A DNA stretch of 32,193 bases from Bifidobacterium breve. Its GTDB lineage: Bacteria; Actinomycetota; Actinomycetes; Nanopelagicales; Nanopelagicaceae. The stretch lies in contig CAMCCH010000007.1 in assembly GCA_945873335.1 (NCBI GenBank), positions 1 to 32,193 on the forward strand, read 5' to 3'. The position numbers and the translations under genes are program-made. The notes below the pieces were generated by a model. The model had not been told where the DNA came from and searched no databases. It saw only the letters and a list, made by a program, of their open reading frames with translations. Positions 16,699 through 26,030 of the stretch are shown in pieces; within the stretch, counting starts at the first letter, position 1, and each line of letters begins with the position of its first letter.

Positions 16699-17490
16699 CT
16701 AAGCAAGTTCGATAGAGCGATTTCGTGCTGATTCCATTGCTTTACTCACAAGATTTGATAAATCGTTGGCGGAAAAGGATGCAAGCGCTGCAGCAGTTGT
16801 GCCATTTGGGCTCGTTACATTTTCGCGCAAGGTAGTCGCACTTTTGCCTGATTCTTGAAGCAATTTCGCTGATCCCACAAAAGTTTGAACAGTAAGTTCG
16901 GTTGCAACCTCTTTGGATAAGCCAAGTGCCATTGCACCTTCAATCATCGCTTCAACAAAAGCAAAGAAATAGGCAGGCCCTGATCCACTAGTTGCAGTGA
17001 CTGCATCTTGTAGATCTTCATTTACTTCTACAACTTTTCCAGTTGCAGCAAGGAAGCCGGCAACAAAATCCTTATGTGTCGATGAAACTCCAGCACCAAC
17101 GGAAATAGCAGCCATGCCGGCACCAACAAGAGTTGGTGTATTTGGCATTACGCGAATCACAGGTGTGGCACCACCGAGCCCCGCTGATATGAAATCAATT
17201 TTCTTACCTGCTGCAAATGAAACAACAGTGGTGGTTGCCTTCACATGTGGGCTGATTTGCGCCAAAACATCAGCCATATCTTGTGGTTTCACAACGAGGA
17301 GAAGAATTTCACTAGTTGAAACATTCTTTGAGAGCTCTTCAACACTTATTCCGTATCGCGATACAAGTTCATCTGCGCGATCTGTGCGTTTTTCAGAGAT
17401 TGTGATCTCTTTGGCATTAACTCCATAAGAAATTAGTGCAGTAATTAGCGCCTCACCCATTACCCCTGCGCCGATTACTCCAACTTTCAT
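16699..17490 (-). CDS. proC: pyrroline-5-carboxylate reductase
   Basis: MKVGVIGAGVMGEAL Rossmann motif, VIRVMPNTPTLVGAGM, ATSGSGPAYFFAFVEAMIEGAMALGLS. Confidence 0.95.
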   Translation of the reverse strand: MKVGVIGAGVMGEALITALISYGVNAKEITISEKRTDRADELVSRYGISVEELSKNVSTSEILLLVVKPQDMADVLAQISPHVKATTTVVSFAAGKKIDFISAGLGGATPVIRVMPNTPTLVGAGMAAISVGAGVSSTHKDFVAGFLAATGKVVEVNEDLQDAVTATSGSGPAYFFAFVEAMIEGAMALGLSKEVATELTVQTFVGSAKLLQESGKSATTLRENVTSPNGTTAAALASFSANDLSNLVSKAMESARNRSIELA

Positions 17491-17496
17491 GAGGTA

Positions 17497-17502
17497 AGAG
17501 TA
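17497..17502 (-). promoter_or_regulatory. putative -10 (TACTCT) for proC
   Basis: Minus-strand TACTCT followed by 6 nt then ATG at 17490. Confidence 0.4.
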
Positions 17503-17545
17503 TCGAATGCATTTCTACGGATGTGCGTATTTCGCAGTAAACCCG

Positions 17546-17551
17546 TAGGCT
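17546..17551 (+). promoter_or_regulatory. putative -10 (TAGGCT) for the Cys-rich gene
   Basis: TAGGCT ends 8 nt before ATG at 17560. Confidence 0.4.
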
Positions 17552-17559
17552 CTGCCACT

Positions 17560-18369
17560 ATGTCCGAGATAAAGTCAGGCTTTGCACGTGATTGGGTTGA
17601 ATTCGCTGACCCCAATGATGCAGAAGGTATTTTCAAATGTGACCTCACGTGGCTCACATCTTTCTGGACTTGTATTTATGGCGATGGTTGTCAGGGAGTA
17701 TTCAAAGATCAACCTAACGCTGGTTGTTGCACTGAGGGTGCGATGTATTCAGATAAAGATGATGAAAATCGCGTTCAAAAAGCTGCAGCATTTCTTACTC
17801 CAGAGATGTGGCAGTTCTATGAGGAAGCACGCCCTAAGAAAGCTGGCGGCGATTTACGCATTAGTGAAAAAGATGAAGATGATGAACGAAAGACTCGTCG
17901 TGTTGAAGGTTCATGTATTTTTCTGAATCGAAAAGGATATGAAGCAGAAGGTTTTACGGGATCTTTTGGTTGCGTGCTTCACCACCTCGCACAGAAGAAA
18001 AACATTCACTTTGTAGATACAAAGCCGGATGTTTGTTGGCAATTACCTCTTCGCCGTAGTTTTGAAACTCGCGAAGTTGGAGAGCGTGAATACTCAGTTA
18101 CTGTCATTGGTGAATATGAGCGCCTTGCATGGGGCGATGGCGGAGACGATTTTGATTGGTATTGCACAAGTAATACTGAGGCACATGTTGGAAGTGAACC
18201 TGTTTATATTTCTAACAAAGCTGAACTCATGGCTTTGATGGGCGATGGAGCATATGCAATCTTGGCCAAGCACTGCGATGCACGCATAGCTGGAATTCTC
18301 GATGCGCAGAAGCGTTCACTCCCCCTCTTCGTTATCCAACATCCCGCAACTCTGGCTGCACAGAAGTAA
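17560..18369 (+). CDS. Cys-rich conserved protein of unknown function
   Basis: ORF track start 17521; ATG at 17560 (MSEIKSGF) fits an upstream TAGGCT. Cysteine cluster FKCDLTW...WTCIYGDGCQGVF...AGCCTEG, later GSCIFLNRKG, GCVLHHLA, VCWQLPLRR. Confidence 0.65.
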   Translation: MSEIKSGFARDWVEFADPNDAEGIFKCDLTWLTSFWTCIYGDGCQGVFKDQPNAGCCTEGAMYSDKDDENRVQKAAAFLTPEMWQFYEEARPKKAGGDLRISEKDEDDERKTRRVEGSCIFLNRKGYEAEGFTGSFGCVLHHLAQKKNIHFVDTKPDVCWQLPLRRSFETREVGEREYSVTVIGEYERLAWGDGGDDFDWYCTSNTEAHVGSEPVYISNKAELMALMGDGAYAILAKHCDARIAGILDAQKRSLPLFVIQHPATLAAQK

Positions 18370-18380
18370 GCAATTCGCTC

Positions 18381-18386
18381 TAGGCT
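18381..18386 (+). promoter_or_regulatory. putative -10 (TAGGCT) for radA
   Basis: TAGGCT ends 6 nt before ATG at 18393; TGCACA 18 bp upstream (4/6 to TTGACA). Confidence 0.45.
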
Positions 18387-18392
18387 CTACCC

Positions 18393-19760
18393 ATGGCCAA
18401 AGTTGAAAAAGATCCCTTCCGTTGCACGGAATGTGGTTGGAACTCACAAAAATGGGTTGGTCGTTGCGGTGAATGCCAAGCATGGGGAAGTGTTGAAGAG
18501 ATTGCAGCGCCAAAGCGTTTATCACTTGTTCCTGGCGCCGTAACACATAAAGCAACTCCTATTGGCGATGTCGATCTCTCTGCTGCAAGTGCAAAACCAA
18601 CGGGCGTATCTGAACTCGATCGCGTACTCGGTGGTGGCTTAGTTCCCGGGGCTGCAATTCTTGTTGCAGGTGAACCAGGCGTTGGTAAATCAACACTGCT
18701 ACTTGCAGTGGCTGCACAGACTGCATCACGTTCTATTCCAGTCCTATATGTCAGCGGCGAAGAATCTGCGTCGCAAGTTCGCCTTCGCGCAGAGCGAATC
18801 AAAGCAGTGGACCCGAAATTATTTCTTGCATCTGAAAATGATCTTGGCGCAGTTATTTCACATATTGATTCAGTAAAACCTCAACTCCTCATTATCGATA
18901 GCGTGCAAACTATTGGAAGTGCTGCAGCAGATGGTGCTCCTGGTGGAGTTACTCAGGTGCGCGAAGTCGCTGGTGCGCTGATTCGCATCTGTAAAGAGCG
19001 AGATATAACTCTTTTATTAGTTGGTCATGTAACTAAAGATGGCTCAATTGCAGGTCCTCGTCTACTCGAACATATTGTCGATGTCGTACTTCAATTCGAA
19101 GGAGAGCGTCATTCTCGTCTGCGCTTGATTCGCGCAATCAAGAATCGATTTGGAGCAAGTGATGAAGTTGGTTGTTTCGAACTTAGCGATACCGGAATCA
19201 CAAGCGTTTTAGATCCAACAGGTTTGTTTACATCTCGTCATGCAGAACCAGTGCCAGGAACCTGTGTCACTGTGACTCTCGAAGGTCGCAGGCCTTTACT
19301 CGCTGAGATTCAGGCGCTCGTGAGCCAGGGTCGCGATAATGATTTTGGAAATGCGCGTCGAGTTGTAAGCGGGTTAGATTCTGCGCGTACATCGATGACA
19401 CTTGCAGTTCTTGAACTTCGCGCGGCAATTAAAATTGGTGGCCGCGATGTTTATGCAGCAACAGTTGGTGGAATGAAAATGGGTGAACCCGCTGCCGACC
19501 TTGCACTCGCACTTGCAGTTGCATCCGCTGCAAAAGGATTAGCGCTGCCTGCAGATCTTGTTGCAATTGGCGAAGTTGGTCTCGCTGGTGAAATTCGTAA
19601 AATCAGTGGCGTAGACCGCCGCTTGCAAGAAGCATTTCGACTTGGTTTCAAGCGCGCACTCGTTCCTGCTGGCTCTGATGTAAAGATTGCAGGCATGGAA
19701 ATTGTTGAAGTATCGCGACTTGATCAAGCGCTTCAAAGGGTAAAAATTTCAGGCGAATGA
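18393..19760 (+). CDS. radA: DNA repair protein RadA
   Basis: Zinc finger FRCTECGWNSQKWVGRCGECQAWG, Walker A VAGEPGVGKSTLL, KNRFG motif, C-terminal Lon-like domain. Confidence 0.97.
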   Translation: MAKVEKDPFRCTECGWNSQKWVGRCGECQAWGSVEEIAAPKRLSLVPGAVTHKATPIGDVDLSAASAKPTGVSELDRVLGGGLVPGAAILVAGEPGVGKSTLLLAVAAQTASRSIPVLYVSGEESASQVRLRAERIKAVDPKLFLASENDLGAVISHIDSVKPQLLIIDSVQTIGSAAADGAPGGVTQVREVAGALIRICKERDITLLLVGHVTKDGSIAGPRLLEHIVDVVLQFEGERHSRLRLIRAIKNRFGASDEVGCFELSDTGITSVLDPTGLFTSRHAEPVPGTCVTVTLEGRRPLLAEIQALVSQGRDNDFGNARRVVSGLDSARTSMTLAVLELRAAIKIGGRDVYAATVGGMKMGEPAADLALALAVASAAKGLALPADLVAIGEVGLAGEIRKISGVDRRLQEAFRLGFKRALVPAGSDVKIAGMEIVEVSRLDQALQRVKISGE

Positions 19761-20608
19761 ATTCGCTAGAAAAACCAATTACGCAATGGTTTACAAAAAA
19801 TAAACGCGAACTTCCATGGCGCTCAACTTCACCATGGGGTGTGATGGTGAGTGAATTTATGTTGCAGCAGACTCCTGTCGCACGAGTGCTCCCTAAATGG
19901 AATGAATGGATGGCGCGCTGGCCAACGCCAGTTGAGTTAGCAAAAGCAACCCCAGCCCAAGTAATTACTGCATGGGGCAGGCTTGGTTATCCACGTCGTG
20001 CACTGCGATTACATGAGAGTGCAAAAATTATTGCTCGCGATTTCAATAACGAAGTACCAGAGAGCGAAGAAGTATTGAGATCACTTCCTGGAATTGGTGA
20101 CTACACAGCCGCTGCTATTAGTGCTTTTGCATTTGGTGCTAATACATTGGTTATGGATGTAAACATTAGGCGCGTCTTAGTTCGCGCATTAGATGGCAAG
20201 GAATACCCAACATCTAGTCCAACGGTGCGCGAGCGAGAATCGCGGCTAGCCATTCTCCCCAGTCGCAATGCTGATAATTGGGCAGCTGCAACGATGGAAC
20301 TTGGCGCACTCATCTGCACATCAAAGAATCCATCCTGTAACAATTGCCCGATTATTTCTCAGTGCAAATGGCGCAAAAATGGATACCCACAAACTGAATT
20401 AGTTAGAAAATCACAAGATTGGCACGGAACAGATCGCAAATGTCGCGGCACAATTGTGCAAGCACTGAGAGAAAATGAATCACTGACGCTAAGTGCAATC
20501 AAGAAATTATGGCCAGAAGAGTCTCAAGTTGAAAAAGCACTCGAGACACTTCTAGCGGATTATCTAATTGAAGAGCACTCTCGCTCTCGATTTAGACTTC
20601 CTCAATAA
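19757..20608 (+). CDS. mutY: A/G-specific adenine glycosylase
   Basis: PWGVMVSEFMLQQTPVARV, LPGIGDYTAAAISAFAFG HhH motif, Fe-S ligands CTSKNPSCNNCPIISQC. Confidence 0.93.
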   Translation: MNSLEKPITQWFTKNKRELPWRSTSPWGVMVSEFMLQQTPVARVLPKWNEWMARWPTPVELAKATPAQVITAWGRLGYPRRALRLHESAKIIARDFNNEVPESEEVLRSLPGIGDYTAAAISAFAFGANTLVMDVNIRRVLVRALDGKEYPTSSPTVRERESRLAILPSRNADNWAAATMELGALICTSKNPSCNNCPIISQCKWRKNGYPQTELVRKSQDWHGTDRKCRGTIVQALRENESLTLSAIKKLWPEESQVEKALETLLADYLIEEHSRSRFRLPQ

Positions 20609-23110
20609 TTAGGCAGTCGGTGCTTGCGTAAGATTTTCAGGTGAATCAGGCATAGTTGACTTAGGCGCACCCACGAATGTGAATATCGCTTCTGCTCCTT
20701 CACCTTCAACATCTACAACAATGATTTCGCCGGCTTTGAGTTCGCCAAAGAGGATTCGCTCTGAGAGTGAATCTTCGATTTCACGTTGAATTGTGCGACG
20801 CAATGGACGAGCGCCCATCAATGGGTCGTAACCACGCGCTGCAAGTAATTGCTTGGCAGCAGTCGTAAGTTCGATTCCCATATCTTTTGCGCGCAAACGT
20901 TCATCAAGGTTTGCAATCATGAGATCAACAATTTGAATGATTTGATCCTTCGTCAACTGGTGGAAGACGATGATGTCATCAATACGGTTGAGGAATTCAG
21001 GACGGAAGTGAGTTTTAAGTTCATCACTTACTTTGCCCTTCATACGCTCGTAATTTGTAAGGTCATCATCGCTATTAGCAAAGCCAAGTCCGAGGCTCTT
21101 TGAAATATCGCGAGTACCAAGGTTTGTTGTCATGATGATGACAGTATTTTTAAAGTCAACGGTGCGACCTTGTGCATCTGTTAGGCGACCATCTTATAGT
21201 ACCTGCAAGAGTGAGTTGAAGATATCTGGGTGTGCCTTTTCGATTTCATCAAAGAGGACAACAGAGAATGGGCGACGACGAACCTTCTCAGTGAGCTGTC
21301 CACCTTCGTCATATCCAACATATCCTGGAGGTGCACCGAATAGTCGTGATGCGGTGTGACGCTCTGAATATTCAGACATATCAAGTTGGATGAGCGCATC
21401 TTGATCACCAAATAAGAATGATGCAAGTGTGCGTGAAAGTTCAGTCTTACCAACACCTGATGGGCCAGCAAAAATAAATGAACCACCTGGACGCTTTGGA
21501 TCTTTCAAGCCAGCGCGTGTGCGGCGAATTGCTTGTGAGAGCGCTTTGATTGCTTGCTCTTGGCCAATAACACGGCGATGTAATTCATCTTCCATATGAA
21601 GTAGTCGCGCTGTCTCTTCTTCAGTCAACTTGAATACTGGAATACCAGTTGATGCAGAGAGAACTTGAGCGATAAGTTCTTCATCGACCTCAGTTACCTT
21701 ATCGAGATCGGTTGCTTTCCAATGCTTCTCTGCTTCTTGCTTCTCGATAATAAGTGTCTTTTCCTTATCGCGAAGTGATGCAGCAAGTTCGAAATCTTGG
21801 CCATCAATGGCTGATTCCTTCTCTTTACGAGCATTAGCAATTTTTTCGTCAAACTCGCGAAGTTCTGCAGGTGCAGTCATGCGCTTAATGCGAAGGCGTG
21901 ATCCCGCTTCATCAATAAGGTCAATCGCCTTATCTGGCAAGAAACGATCTGAGATATAGCGATCAGCCATATTTGCAGCAGCTGAAAGTGCACCATCAGT
22001 AATTGATACACGGTGATGTGTTTCGTAGCGATCACGAAGTCCACGCAAAATTTCAATTGTGTGAGCAACAGATGGCTCTTTTACTTGAATTGGTTGGAAA
22101 CGACGTTCAAGTGCAGCATCTTTTTCTAGGTGCTTGCGATACTCATCAAGAGTTGTCGCACCAATTGTCTGTAACTCACCGCGGGCAAGCATTGGCTTCA
22201 AGATGCTCGCTGCATCAATTGCGCCTTCTGCAGCACCAGCACCAACAAGAGTATGAATCTCATCGATAAAGAGAATGATATCGCCGCGAGTTTTAATCTC
22301 TTTGAGAACTTTCTTTAGGCGCTCTTCAAAATCTCCACGGTAGCGACTACCTGCAACGAGTGCACCAAGATCTAGTGAGTAGAGCTGCTTATCTTTCAAA
22401 GTTTCTGGCACATCATTTTTCACAATTGCCTGTGCGAGTCCTTCAACAACAGCAGTCTTACCAACACCTGGTTCACCAATGAGCACTGGGTTATTTTTTG
22501 TACGGCGTGAAAGAATTTGCATTACGCGTTCAATCTCTGTTTCGCGTCCAATAACTGGATCAAGCTTTCCTTCTCGCGCCGCCTGTGTGAGATTGCGACC
22601 AAATTGATCTAGTACCAAAGATGTAGAAGGTGTTCCTTCGGCTGGACCATTAGATGCAACAGTCTCTTTGCCTTGATAGCCAGAGAGTAATTGAATTACT
22701 TGTTGACGAACTCGATTGAGGTCGGCACCAAGTTTTACTAATACTTGTGCAGCAACGCCTTCGCCTTCGCGGATGAGTCCGAGCAAAATATGTTCTGTGC
22801 CAATGTAATTATGGCCAAGTTGGAGTGCTTCACGAAGTGAGAGTTCCAAAACTTTCTTGGCACGTGGTGTAAATGGAATGTGGCCACTTGGTGCCTGTTG
22901 ACCTTGCCCAATAATTTCTTCAACCTGTGCGCGAACGCCCTCAAGTGAGATACCCATTGATTCAAGTGCTTTCGCCGCAACGCCTTCACCTTCGTGAATA
23001 AGTCCAAGAAGGATGTGCTCCGTACCGATGTAATTGTGATTGAGCATGCGTGCCTCTTCTTGGGCAAGCACAACTACACGTCTGGCTCGGTCGGTAAAGC
23101 GCTCAAACAT
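20609..23110 (-). pseudogene. clpC: ATP-dependent Clp protease ATP-binding subunit ClpC, interrupted by an in-frame TAA at 21194-21196
   Basis: ORFs 21194..23158 (start [13 protein letters not shown] at 23110) and 20609..21133 are in one frame; manual translation across the gap reads [39 protein letters not shown]. Called pseudogene only for the interruption; may be a sequence error. Confidence 0.85.
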
Positions 23111-23142
23111 CGGCGGCTCCTCTTTCTTGGTTCGTGGCTCTA

Positions 23143-23148
23143 AGCCTA
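23143..23148 (-). promoter_or_regulatory. putative -10 (TAGGCT) for clpC
   Basis: Minus-strand TAGGCT upstream of the clpC start at 23110, with an AGAGGAG ribosome-binding site in between. Confidence 0.4.
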
Positions 23149-23237
23149 ATACCCACATGCATAGGCACGCGAGGCGGATAACTTCTACCTTTTACAACCC
23201 TAGATATGGGCTACTTATGCCCGAAATATGGCTAAAT

Positions 23238-23735
23238 CTAGAGTTTTTTGAGCATGCGGGTGTTGCCCAAAGTGTTCGGTTTCACCGATTCGAGATCGAG
23301 GAATTCCGCGATACCCGCATCGTAGGAGCGAAGAAGTTCGGCATACACATCTGGTTCAACAGGTGTGCCATCAATGACTTCAAAACCATGTCTTCCAAAA
23401 AATTGTGTTTCAAATGTTAGGCAAAAAATTCTTTTGATTCCAATATTTTTCGCACGCTCTGTTATAGCTTCCATAATTTGATGGCCGATTCCGGTTCCTT
23501 GTAATTCTTGCGTTACTGCAACTGTACGAACTTCAGCTAAGTCTTCCCAGAGAATATGCAAGGCGCCACATCCAACAACAACGCCATCTTTTAGCGCAAC
23601 AGTAAATTCTTGAGTGCTCTCATAAAGGGTAACTGTCTCTTTTGTAAGCAGGCGGCCTTCAGGTGCATAGGTATCAATGAGTGTGCGGATTCCTTTTACA
23701 TCAGAAGTTCTTGCTGGGCGAATCTCTAGCGACAT
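23238..23735 (-). CDS. GNAT amino-acid N-acetyltransferase (N-acetylglutamate synthase-like)
   Basis: IRPARTSDVKGIRTLIDTYAPEGRLL, LAEVRTVAVTQELQGTGIGHQIMEAI, FGRHGFEVI. Confidence 0.85.
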   Translation of the reverse strand: MSLEIRPARTSDVKGIRTLIDTYAPEGRLLTKETVTLYESTQEFTVALKDGVVVGCGALHILWEDLAEVRTVAVTQELQGTGIGHQIMEAITERAKNIGIKRIFCLTFETQFFGRHGFEVIDGTPVEPDVYAELLRSYDAGIAEFLDLESVKPNTLGNTRMLKKL

Positions 23736-23738
23736 TTA

Positions 23739-25241
23739 TTATTCTTCCGGCTTTACAAGTGGAAAAAGAATTGTTTCGCGAATTCCAAGTCCAGTAAGTG
23801 CCATGAGTAAACGATCAAGGCCCATTCCCATTCCACCTGTTGGTGGCATTGCAAATTCCATTGCACGCAAGAAATCTTCATCAACTTGCATTGCTTCAAG
23901 ATCACCCTTTGCGCCAAGTTGTGCTTGCTCAACTAAGCGATCACGTTGAATAACCGGGTCGATAAGTTCTGAGTAACCAGTTGCCAGTTCGAAACCGTCG
24001 ACGTAGAGATCCCATTTTTCTGCAACACCAGGTAAGTCACGGTGTGCACGAACAAGTGGTGATGTATCAACTGGGAAGCCCATAACAAAAGTAGGTTCAA
24101 TCAATTGTTCTTTGGCAACATGTTCAAAAATCTCTTCAGCAAGTTTTCCGGTTACCCATTTTGGATCAATCTTTATGCCTAGTTTCGTAGCGTGTTTCTT
24201 CAATTCCTCAATAGGAGTAAGGGCTGTAACGTTCTCGCCAACACCTTGAGAAATTGCTTCATAGAGTGAAATCTCTTTCCATTGACCACCCAAATTTGCT
24301 TGGCGACCATCGTGATGAGTCACAACATGTGAACCAGAAATAGCCATTGCAGCATTTTGGATGAGGGTACGAGTCAGATCTGCAATTGAGCGCCAATCAC
24401 CATATGCCTGATAACTCTCAATCATCGCAAACTCTGGTGAGTGTGAAGAATCAGCGCCTTCATTTCTAAAGTTTCTATTGATTTCAAAAACACGTTCAAT
24501 TCCACCAACGACGCATCGCTTCAAGAATAATTCAGGTGCAATACGCAAGTAAAGATCCATGTCATAGGCATTACTAAAAGATTTGAAGGGGCGTGCTGCT
24601 GCTCCACCATGCATGACCTGAAGCATTGGTGTTTCAACTTCAATAAAATCTTGATTATGGAATGTTTCACGAAGTGATCGCAAAACTGTTGGACGAAGGC
24701 GCGCATAAGCGCGTGCTTCAGGGCGAACAATAAGGTCGACATAACGCATACGAACGCGAGTCTCTTCAGACATCGGCTTGTGTTCGTTTGGCAGCGGACG
24801 TAAAGATTTTGCAGCAAGTGACCACGAATTAGCTAGAACCGAGAGTTCACCGCGCTTTGAAGAGATGATCTCTCCCGTAACGCTAACGATGTCACCTAAA
24901 TCAATATCTGATTTCCATGAATCAAGTTGTTCTTCACCAATTTTATCTAGCGAAAACATTGCTTGAAGCTCAGTTCCATCACCTTCGCGAAGAGTTGCAA
25001 AACATAGCTTTCCTGTATCCCGCTTGAAAATAATTCGGCCAGTCAAACTTTCGATGTCTCCAGTTGCAACATCGATATCAAGTGATGTGTATTTTTCACG
25101 AATCTCTTTCAAACTCTTTGTGCGAGCAACAGATACTGGGTATGGCTCAATTCCGCGCTCAATGAGACCAGCACGCTTTTCGCGGCGAATCCTCAATTGC
25201 TCAGGAAGGTCATCCTCAATTGGTGTCTTATCTGCGCTCAT
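23739..25241 (-). CDS. lysS: lysyl-tRNA synthetase, class II
   Basis: RMRYVDLIVRPEAR, FIEVETPMLQVMHGGAAARPFKSFSNAYDMDLYLRIAPELFLKR, MPPTGGMGMGLDRLLMALTG. Confidence 0.97.
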   Translation of the reverse strand: MSADKTPIEDDLPEQLRIRREKRAGLIERGIEPYPVSVARTKSLKEIREKYTSLDIDVATGDIESLTGRIIFKRDTGKLCFATLREGDGTELQAMFSLDKIGEEQLDSWKSDIDLGDIVSVTGEIISSKRGELSVLANSWSLAAKSLRPLPNEHKPMSEETRVRMRYVDLIVRPEARAYARLRPTVLRSLRETFHNQDFIEVETPMLQVMHGGAAARPFKSFSNAYDMDLYLRIAPELFLKRCVVGGIERVFEINRNFRNEGADSSHSPEFAMIESYQAYGDWRSIADLTRTLIQNAAMAISGSHVVTHHDGRQANLGGQWKEISLYEAISQGVGENVTALTPIEELKKHATKLGIKIDPKWVTGKLAEEIFEHVAKEQLIEPTFVMGFPVDTSPLVRAHRDLPGVAEKWDLYVDGFELATGYSELIDPVIQRDRLVEQAQLGAKGDLEAMQVDEDFLRAMEFAMPPTGGMGMGLDRLLMALTGLGIRETILFPLVKPEE

Positions 25242-25250
25242 AATGTGGTG

Positions 25251-25256
25251 AGTCTA
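25251..25256 (-). promoter_or_regulatory. putative -10 (TAGACT) for lysS
   Basis: Minus-strand TAGACT followed by 9 nt then ATG at 25241, in the gap after the promoter-proximal coaX gene. Confidence 0.4.
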
Positions 25257-25261
25257 GCGAC

Positions 25262-26026
25262 TCAAGCATTTCGTTCGTGAATCAGGCGCAGTCCAATCAG
25301 CGTTAAATCAGGCTCGTAGTGGTCAATCGTTTCTGCAACACCGAAAATCAACGGTGCAAGACCACCTGTTGCAATTACATGAGGTTTCTCTGAATATGTT
25401 TCAAGGAGTTCAGCGGTAATGCGATCTACGAGACCATCAACTTGGCCGGCAAAACCAAAAATAGTTCCTGATTGCAGGGCTTCAACTGTGTTCTTACCAA
25501 TAACATTTTTTGGCTTTACTAATTCCACTTTTCGAAGTTGCGCGGCACGAGCTGCAAGAGCATCGACAGATATCTCTATTCCGGGTGCAAGTGCTCCCCC
25601 AAGAAATTCGCCTTTGGGAGATACAACATCAAGATTTGTTGAAGTACCAAAATCTACAACAATTGCAGGCCCACCATACAAAGTATGGGCGGCAAGAGTA
25701 TTGACGATGCGATCAGCGCCAATCTCTTTTGGATTATCGACCAAGAGCGGAACGCCTGTTTTGATACCGGGTTCAACAATCGTTACGCGAATATCTGCAA
25801 AATAGCTATTAATCATGTGGCGCAGTTCTCGAAGAGTTGCCGGAACCGTTGAACAAATAGCAAGACCAGTAATTTCATAACCTTCGACGAGTGCTCGGTA
25901 TTGCAACCACAATTCATCAGCAGTTGAACGTGGATCAGTCTTCACTCGCCATGAATGAAGTAGTACGGAATCATCAAAGATTCCTAAAACAGTGTTGGTA
26001 TTTCCAACGTCGATAGTAAGTAACAT
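25262..26026 (-). CDS. coaX: type III pantothenate kinase
   Basis: MLLTIDVGNTNTVLGIFD, NPKEIGADRIVNTLAA, VVDFGTSTNLDVVSPKGEFLGGALAPGI, VIATGGLAPLI. Confidence 0.96.
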   Translation of the reverse strand: MLLTIDVGNTNTVLGIFDDSVLLHSWRVKTDPRSTADELWLQYRALVEGYEITGLAICSTVPATLRELRHMINSYFADIRVTIVEPGIKTGVPLLVDNPKEIGADRIVNTLAAHTLYGGPAIVVDFGTSTNLDVVSPKGEFLGGALAPGIEISVDALAARAAQLRKVELVKPKNVIGKNTVEALQSGTIFGFAGQVDGLVDRITAELLETYSEKPHVIATGGLAPLIFGVAETIDHYEPDLTLIGLRLIHERNA

Positions 26027-26030
26027 TTTC

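Noticed and set aside
23150-23185. ClgR-like palindrome upstream of clpC (TATCCGCCTCGCGTGCC)
   Set aside because: Does not fit the CGC-N5-GCG spacing I expect for ClgR sites; not supported.
23160-23237. Possible stem GGGC-N7-GCCC between GNAT and clpC (minus strand) as terminator or regulatory RNA
   Set aside because: Only 4 bp with no T-tract; too weak to call.
21132-23420. Plus-strand and out-of-frame ORFs over clpC (e.g. 21132..21359, 22003..22269, 23040..23420)
   Set aside because: Antisense shadows of the strongly coding clpC frame; no recognisable domains or start signals.
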